This document shows positions 13,807 through 18,206 of a stretch of DNA of 18,206 bases, one piece after another. Origin of the DNA: DATEXQ01 sp035256745 (GTDB taxonomy: Bacteria; Patescibacteriota; Microgenomatia; UBA8517); the NCBI GenBank assembly GCA_035256745.1, contig DATEXQ010000030.1, positions 1 through 18,206 of the forward strand. Direction: 5' to 3'. Numbering within the stretch: position 1 is the first letter of the stretch; each line of letters opens with the position of its first letter. Both the position numbers and the translations under genes were made by a program. The notes beneath the pieces are model-generated. The model saw only the letters and a program-made list of their open reading frames with translations. It did no database searches and was not told the origin of the DNA.

Positions 13807-14868
13807 TTAAATCGTTGCCAGCCATAATCCGAAAATTGCCAGCATTATCCCGGCAAGCCAAGCCCTGGTCACAATTTTAGGTTCTTCCCAACCAGCTGCC
13901 AAAAAGGAATTGTGAATAGGCGCTAAAGGTAAAATCGGTCTTTTTAATACCTTCCAGCCGAAAATTTGAACCGCAGAGGAAATTAATTCCAATATGAATA
14001 TTGCACCAATTACTAATAACGCAAATAGAGAACCTGTTAAAAGCCCAATAACTGCGATTGTTGCGCCAAAAGATAAAGCTCCTGCATCTCCCAAAAAAAT
14101 TCTGGCTGGCCAAACGTTGAAATATAAAAAAGCAATTATTGCCCCAAGCCATATTGCTATAAAAATAGAAAGAGGAGTATCCAAAACATTTGCTGCGATA
14201 ACTATGAATGCAATCAAAAAAATCATCAAAAGACCTGTTGCCAAACCATCCAAACCGTCGGTTATGTTATAGGCATTGGTAAAGGATACTATTATGAATG
14301 TAGCAAAAGGAATGTATAAAAACTTTAAGTTTATTATCTTGTCATACAAAGGAATATGGATAAATTGAATTCCCAATTTATTATAAATCAAATAGCTTAT
14401 TAAAGAAGCCAAAACAAATTGCAGGAGAAATTTCTGCTTTCTTGTTAATCCGAAAGATAAACCCAAAGGCTTTTGACCCGGTTTTCCTTTACCAAATATC
14501 TTTACTAAATCATCCATCAAACCCAATATGCCAAAACCAATAAAAGTTAGAAGAATTATTACAATCTCTGTTTGAAAATGAAAAGCGCTTCGAATTAAAA
14601 CCCCCATATGGGATGCAAAAGGGAAGATTAAAATAAATATCAAGGAAACAATAACAATTAAAAGTATTCCTCCCCCAATTGGAGTGCCTGCTTTAATATC
14701 GTGAAGTTTGTCAAAAAGAGGAATTATGCCCTTTTTTGGAGCTTCTTTTTGTCTGGTGAGTTTTAATTTATATAAAAGATTTATAAAAGGAATTATTAGA
14801 AGGCTTGTTATGGAAAATGAAAATATAACCAGACCTAAAGCAAGGGGTAGTGCATTAGACAAATTCAT
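13807..14868 (-). CDS. mraY: Phospho-MurNAc-pentapeptide transferase MraY, with altered His motif
   Basis: A 353-residue polytopic protein that transfers phospho-MurNAc-pentapeptide from UDP to undecaprenyl phosphate, making lipid I. Conserved segments are FDKLHDIKAGTPIGGG, the Mg-binding pair in GLMDDLVKIFGK (Asp119, Asp120), GLSFGLTRKQKFLLQ, TNAYNITDGLDGLATG and the catalytic Asp261 in FLGDAGALSFG. The usual PIHHHxE near the C-terminus reads PIHNSFLAAGWEEPKIV: the first His is kept (His319) and the next two are Asn and Ser. A TTG two codons upstream (14874) is in frame; ATG 14868 is chosen because the upstream TATAAT would place the transcript start at about 14873, inside the TTG codon. Confidence 0.92.
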   Translation of the reverse strand: MNLSNALPLALGLVIFSFSITSLLIIPFINLLYKLKLTRQKEAPKKGIIPLFDKLHDIKAGTPIGGGILLIVIVSLIFILIFPFASHMGVLIRSAFHFQTEIVIILLTFIGFGILGLMDDLVKIFGKGKPGQKPLGLSFGLTRKQKFLLQFVLASLISYLIYNKLGIQFIHIPLYDKIINLKFLYIPFATFIIVSFTNAYNITDGLDGLATGLLMIFLIAFIVIAANVLDTPLSIFIAIWLGAIIAFLYFNVWPARIFLGDAGALSFGATIAVIGLLTGSLFALLVIGAIFILELISSAVQIFGWKVLKRPILPLAPIHNSFLAAGWEEPKIVTRAWLAGIMLAIFGLWLATI

Positions 14869-14879
14869 ATTCAAGTTAA

Positions 14880-14908
14880 ATTATATGACTTACTATTTTA
14901 TCGAGCAA
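14880..14908 (-). promoter_or_regulatory. mraY: Internal dcw promoter in front of mraY
   Basis: Minus strand TTGCTC (14908 to 14903), a 17-bp spacer and a perfect TATAAT (14885 to 14880), in the 46-52 bp gap after murF. The predicted start at about 14873 leaves about five bases before ATG 14868, or would use the TTG at 14874 as a truly leaderless start. No Shine-Dalgarno sequence lies between. Confidence 0.55.
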
Positions 14909-14920
14909 GCGTGAAAAAAA

Positions 14921-16195
14921 TCACATGGGCTTTCTCAAAGATTCAACCACTTCTTCCAAAGCCATAGATCTTGAACCTTTTATTAAAATTACATCCCTGG
15001 GTTTAACGGTTGCTTTCAATTTTTTGATTAGTGCCTTTTTATTATCGAAATTAAAAACATTATCTTTACCCAGACCCAGCCTTAAAGCTTCACTTATGGT
15101 ATATTTTGTCGATTCTCCTAAAGTTAAAATTTTATCAATACCGCATTTTACGGCAAAGCATCCTACTTCTTCGTGACCCTTTTTTTCATAAGCACCTAAC
15201 TCTTTCATATCTCCCAAAACCAGAATTTTCCTTTTTCCGTTAGCTATATCAGCCAAGAGTCTAATCGCCTCTTTTGCAGCAAGAGGATTTGCGTTATAGG
15301 TATCATCAATTATTGTTGACCTATTTTTTAAAATATGAGTTATCATTCTGTGGTCAAGGGGTTTTAACTCTTCCAATCCTATTTTTATTTCCTTAAGGTC
15401 GATACCATATTTTAATCCTACCGCTACAGTTGCTAAGGCCAATGGTACAAATTGCTGACCCAATAAATTTAATCTAATATCAATTCTTCCTGTTTTAGTA
15501 ATTAATTCAAATTTAGTTTTAAAATCTTTGGTGAAGGAAATATTTGAAGATTTAACATCCGATTTTTCACTTAAACCAATCCAAATCACTTCAGCATCCG
15601 TTTTTTTTGACAATTCTATTGCACTTCTCTCATCGATATTTAAAACAGCTAAGCCGTTTTTAGGAAGATCTTGAATTAATTTCCCTTTTTCTTTTATTAC
15701 GTTTCTTAAATCCTTAAGGAATTCCGTATGGGTCCAATATATTGCCGTAACAACGCCCGTTTTTGGTTTAGCAAGCCAAAGATAAAAATCCATTTCTCCC
15801 GGGTATTCCACTCCCATTTCCAAAACCAAATATTTTGTTTGTGGTCTACATTTAAGAATAGTCGTAGGAATATTATAAATAGGGTCTATATTTGCATAGG
15901 AAGCAATAGTTTTGCCCTTTTTACTCAAAACCGATGCTAACATTTCCTTTGCTGTTGTTTTACCAACGCTTCCCGTAACCGCAATTACTTCTAAACCAAA
16001 AAATTTCTGTAAAAATGCCAGATAATATTTAGCCATCCTTCTTTTAATGGGGTGGATAATAAATATTCTTAAACGATCTTTAATTAAATTATTTATACCT
16101 TCCGGTTTATAGAGTAGTACCTTGTTAATGTGATTTTCGGGAAATTTAGGGGTTAACCACCATTTAACAATTCTCGATAATTTTCTCTTACTCAT
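14921..16195 (-). CDS. murF: MurF-like Mur ligase (D-Ala-D-Ala adding) with non-standard N-terminus
   Basis: A 424-residue Mur ligase. MurF joins D-Ala-D-Ala to UDP-MurNAc-tripeptide using ATP. The central ATPase domain begins at VIAVTGSVGKTTAKEML (P-loop 74-80), followed by the NIDPIYNIP, VLEMGVEYPGEM and THTEFL segments. IIDDTYNANPLAAKEA carries the DxYNANP signature that separates MurF from MurC, MurD and MurE. The C-terminal ligase domain (KRKILVLGDMKELG, GDVILIKGSRSMALEEV type) is complete. The first 70 residues are basic and aromatic (KWWLTPKFPE, KRRMAKYYLAFLQKFF) and do not look like the usual Rossmann-like UDP-binding domain. ATG overlaps the murE stop by 8 bp (ATGAGTAA), so translation is probably coupled. 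Confidence 0.9.
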   Translation of the reverse strand: MSKRKLSRIVKWWLTPKFPENHINKVLLYKPEGINNLIKDRLRIFIIHPIKRRMAKYYLAFLQKFFGLEVIAVTGSVGKTTAKEMLASVLSKKGKTIASYANIDPIYNIPTTILKCRPQTKYLVLEMGVEYPGEMDFYLWLAKPKTGVVTAIYWTHTEFLKDLRNVIKEKGKLIQDLPKNGLAVLNIDERSAIELSKKTDAEVIWIGLSEKSDVKSSNISFTKDFKTKFELITKTGRIDIRLNLLGQQFVPLALATVAVGLKYGIDLKEIKIGLEELKPLDHRMITHILKNRSTIIDDTYNANPLAAKEAIRLLADIANGKRKILVLGDMKELGAYEKKGHEEVGCFAVKCGIDKILTLGESTKYTISEALRLGLGKDNVFNFDNKKALIKKLKATVKPRDVILIKGSRSMALEEVVESLRKPM

Positions 16196-17417
16196 AATTT
16201 TTAACTTTAAGAGCTTTATTTACAGCATCTTTGTCTGTCCAAGGATGTTCTATCCCTTCATAATTCATACTTTTTTCGTGTCCTTTTCCGCAAATGACTA
16301 TCGTGTCACCTCTTTTTGAAATATTATTTATTGCAAAAGAAATTGCTTCCTGCCTATCCTTAATGCGTAAAAACACAGGCTTCTTTGAAAAAACTCTACT
16401 TTGATAGTCTACTTCCTTCGCTCCTCCCTTAATTACACCTTTCACCATAGCATCAATTATATTATTCATATCCTCATGTCTGGGATCCTCTGCCGTAAAA
16501 ATGGAAACATCTGCGTATTTTGTTGAAATAGCTCCCATCATAGGCCTTTTTGCTTTATCCCGTTCTCCAGCACAACCAAAAACTGCTATCAATCTCCCTT
16601 TTTTAATCTTTGTTTTTAGTGCTTTTAATACATTTTCTAAAGCATTGGGAGTATGAGCAAAGTCTATTATTATATTTATTCCTTTGTTATTTTTTATATA
16701 TTCCATCCTGCCCGTTACACTAGAAAATGATTTTATTGCTTTTATGATATCGCTCTCTTTTATACCTAACTCTTTGGCAACAGAAATTGCAGCTGCTGCA
16801 TTAAACTTGTTATATATTTCGGGAAATCGTTTATCCACAGCTTTTTTAATTTTTTCTTTGTTAATCTTTGAATCATAAGATATGAGTTTCGTATCTTTTC
16901 TCAGATATTTTATTAACCTTTTATATGAAGAGTCTGTTTTATTCAGAATTGCGATTTTTGCGTGTTTAAATATCTTGGCTTTAGCTTTTAGATAATTTAA
17001 ATATGTTTTATGGTAATCCAAGTGTTCATGGGTTATGTTTGTTACCACGGCAATTGAAATATTTGTTCCTAAGACCCTGTATTGGTCCAAACCATGTGAC
17101 GTAGCCTCAAGTATTAGGTGTTTACATCCTGCATCAACTACATCTTTAACAAGTTTCTGTAATGACCAGGGATTGGGAGTGGTAACATGAAAGCCCGTAT
17201 TAATTTGCCTTCTTCCTATATAGGCATTAACCGTTGTTATAAGAGCTACCTTTTCTCCTGCTTTTTTAAGAATTTGATAAATTAACGCTGCCGTTGTGGT
17301 TTTCCCGTCGGTTCCTGTAACCCCTATTACTGTTAACTTTCTAGCCGGATAACCGTAAAAGGTAACCGCCAAAACAGCATTAAAAAAATGAAATACGTTT
17401 TTTATCCTAACCTTCAT
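16188..17417 (-). CDS. murE: MurE-like Mur ligase lacking the N-terminal domain
   Basis: A 409-residue Mur ligase most like MurE, which adds the third amino acid to UDP-MurNAc-L-Ala-D-Glu. The P-loop GVTGTDGKTTT is already at residues 32-42, where typical MurE (about 490 residues) has it past residue 100. Also present are TTPNPWSLQKL, EATSHGLDQYR, NITHEHLDYH, KAKIF with the lysine expected to be carbamylated, the MurE-type GRMEYI, DFAHTPNALENVL, and GCAGERDKAKRPMM. EDPRHED replaces the DNPR motif that reads meso-diaminopimelate; the retained Arg fits a DAP-type residue but does not prove it. An in-frame TGA two codons before the ATG and a -10 box seven bases before it fix the start, so the missing domain is not a start-calling error. 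Confidence 0.9.
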   Translation of the reverse strand: MKVRIKNVFHFFNAVLAVTFYGYPARKLTVIGVTGTDGKTTTAALIYQILKKAGEKVALITTVNAYIGRRQINTGFHVTTPNPWSLQKLVKDVVDAGCKHLILEATSHGLDQYRVLGTNISIAVVTNITHEHLDYHKTYLNYLKAKAKIFKHAKIAILNKTDSSYKRLIKYLRKDTKLISYDSKINKEKIKKAVDKRFPEIYNKFNAAAAISVAKELGIKESDIIKAIKSFSSVTGRMEYIKNNKGINIIIDFAHTPNALENVLKALKTKIKKGRLIAVFGCAGERDKAKRPMMGAISTKYADVSIFTAEDPRHEDMNNIIDAMVKGVIKGGAKEVDYQSRVFSKKPVFLRIKDRQEAISFAINNISKRGDTIVICGKGHEKSMNYEGIEHPWTDKDAVNKALKVKNYE

Positions 17418-17424
17418 TTGTCAT

Positions 17425-17433
17425 ATTCTAACA
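17425..17433 (-). promoter_or_regulatory. murE: Extended -10 promoter of the murE-ftsZ cluster
   Basis: The minus strand reads TGTTAGAAT, an extended -10, seven bases before the murE ATG. Transcription should begin at the start codon (leaderless). The -35 position is weak. It faces the promoter of the divergent 88-residue gene across a 60-bp gap, and its upstream part overlaps the spacer of that promoter, so the two may interfere. Confidence 0.5.
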
Positions 17434-17438
17434 AAAAC

Positions 17439-17467
17439 TTGACGTAAATTAATTATCTTGGTAAATT
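17439..17467 (+). promoter_or_regulatory. Promoter of the 88-residue orphan gene
   Basis: -35 TTGACG at 17439-17444, a 17-bp spacer and -10 TAAATT at 17462-17467. Ten bases separate the -10 from the ATG at 17478, so the leader would be about four bases. No Shine-Dalgarno sequence is present. Confidence 0.5.
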
Positions 17468-17477
17468 ATATGCCTAT

Positions 17478-17744
17478 ATGACACCAGAATTTGTGGGAAT
17501 TCCCGAGGAATTTCAACCTTTATATATCGGTACTGCTAGAGAGTCTTTATCCAAAGCTCTAAATATAATTCAAAATTCCAATCTTGATAAACAGAAAGAA
17601 TTATTAAGCACGCCTGAATTTTACAATATCGTAAATAGCGCATTAATAGATTTAGACGAACACCGACCAGTTTTTGAAGACAAAATAGTAAATGCATTTG
17701 AACAAAATCTCCAACCAATAGCAACCGTAATTTTTTCGGAATAG
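17478..17744 (+). CDS. Unrecognised 88-residue protein, antisense within the dcw cluster
   Basis: A small acidic soluble protein with no signal peptide, membrane helix, cysteine or metal motif. It looks mostly helical: an N-terminal MTPEFVGIPEEFQPLY segment, then ARESLSKALNIIQNS, KQKELLSTPEFYNIVNSALIDL and FEDKIVNAFEQNLQPIATVIFSE. I do not recognise the family. Reality is supported by a placed promoter directly upstream, by the lack of any other plausible gene in the 340 bp between murE and the PBP gene, and by ordinary amino-acid composition. It runs opposite to the cluster: divergent from murE (60 bp) and convergent with the PBP gene, ending 11 bp from its stop. Overlapping minus-strand frames here have unnatural composition. 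A role in division or wall synthesis would be a guess from location only. Confidence 0.65.
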   Translation: MTPEFVGIPEEFQPLYIGTARESLSKALNIIQNSNLDKQKELLSTPEFYNIVNSALIDLDEHRPVFEDKIVNAFEQNLQPIATVIFSE

Positions 17745-17755
17745 GATATCTACAA

Positions 17756-18206
17756 TCAATTTTCCGGTAAAATACCGAAGTGAACAAATAAATCCTTTGC
17801 TATTGAATACCACAAAGGCGCAGCAGTTTCCGAAGCCCATTGTGATGTTTGAGGTTCTTTTAATGTTACTAGCATAATAAACTTTGGATTATCGGCAGGA
17901 GCAAATCCTATAAAGCTTGCTATAGTTTTTTCGCTGTCATAATGACCTGCTATGGGAATTTGCGCCGTACCGGTTTTTCCCGCTACGTTAAAACCTCTCA
18001 AATATGTCCATTTGCTTTCCCCATTTTTTGCGGCTTCTACCATCATCTGAGTCATATCTTTGGCGGCTTCTCTTCCTATCACCTGTTCTTCTTCGTGAGG
18101 TTTTATGTCTTCTTCCCAACCTTCACCTCTTAGTTTGTCCACAACCTGGGGAGTCATTAATTTACCGCCATTGGCAATGGCAGAAACTGCTTTAATAAGC
18201 TCAATT
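17756..18206 (-). CDS. ftsI: Class B penicillin-binding protein (FtsI/PBP2-type), C-terminal part
   Basis: The last 149 residues of a transpeptidase that cross-links septal peptidoglycan; the 5' part lies beyond the window. The frame is open to the edge, so the apparent Met at 18157 is internal. The edge sequence IELIKAVSAIANGGKLMTPQVV matches the usual AIANGGxxxxP segment of class B PBPs. The third active-site motif KTGT is in NVAGKTGTAQIP, followed by SFIGFAPADNPKFIMLV and a typical closing helix (APLWYSIAKDLF). The SxxK and SxN motifs are off-window. Location ahead of murE and near ftsW supports FtsI over an elongation-type PBP2. No terminator follows, so transcripts could run antisense across the 88-residue gene into murE. 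Confidence 0.9.
   Translation of the reverse strand, partial: IELIKAVSAIANGGKLMTPQVVDKLRGEGWEEDIKPHEEEQVIGREAAKDMTQMMVEAAKNGESKWTYLRGFNVAGKTGTAQIPIAGHYDSEKTIASFIGFAPADNPKFIMLVTLKEPQTSQWASETAAPLWYSIAKDLFVHFGILPEN

Noticed and set aside
17536..17840. Two minus-strand frames opposite the 88-residue gene
   Set aside because: One runs into the 3' part of the PBP gene in another frame; both have cysteine- and aromatic-rich unnatural composition and no start signal. The plus-strand frame is better supported.
1..18206. CRISPR array, insertion sequence, prophage or defence system
   Set aside because: No spaced direct repeats, no transposase or integrase frames, no phage genes and no defence-type domains are visible; nearly all sequence is accounted for by housekeeping genes.

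Overview
The window is low-GC, compact bacterial chromosome using the standard code: TGA ends several genes and no in-frame TGA is needed anywhere. The core is a division and cell-wall (dcw) cluster on the minus strand. Short Mur ligases, a purine enzyme without CBS domains, very short intergenic gaps and many start codons lying directly behind a -10 box point to a reduced-genome Candidate Phyla Radiation (Patescibacteria) lineage, perhaps Microgenomates. That assignment is an inference from gene character, not from a database match.

Left end (1-2767): the tail of an unrecognised gene and a strong terminator; a minus-strand haem-type membrane protein of the ferric-reductase-like class; tRNA-Val(CAC) on the minus strand; then on the plus strand an IMP dehydrogenase/GMP reductase family enzyme and signal peptidase I (lepB). 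lepB runs tail-to-tail into parB with a 4-bp overlap.

Middle (2764-8352, all minus strand, listed in transcription order): ileS, rodA, rplU, rpmA, parB. ileS and rodA overlap by 8 bp. A near-consensus promoter in front of rpmA can drive rpmA-parB independently.

Right part (8397-17417, minus strand, transcription order): murE, murF, mraY, ftsW, murG, ftsQ, ftsA, ftsZ. This covers addition of residue 3 and of D-Ala-D-Ala to the UDP-MurNAc peptide (MurE, MurF), transfer to the lipid carrier (MraY), GlcNAc addition (MurG), septal polymerisation (FtsW with the FtsI-type PBP at the right edge), and the FtsQ/FtsA/FtsZ divisome. RodA further down supplies the elongation-type polymerase. murB, murC, murD and ddl are not in this stretch. 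A plus-strand gene for an unrecognised 88-residue protein sits between the PBP gene and murE, in opposite orientation to the cluster and with its own promoter.

Three things stand out. First, there is a repeated layout in which a -10 box lies 5-12 nt before the start codon, predicting leaderless or nearly leaderless mRNAs, while several internal cistrons keep Shine-Dalgarno-like sequences. Second, MurE and MurF both lack a recognisable N-terminal UDP-sugar-binding domain, and MraY has HNS where HHH is usual. Third, the 88-residue orphan lies inside the cluster. I found no CRISPR array, insertion sequence or prophage, and no clearly new multi-gene system.
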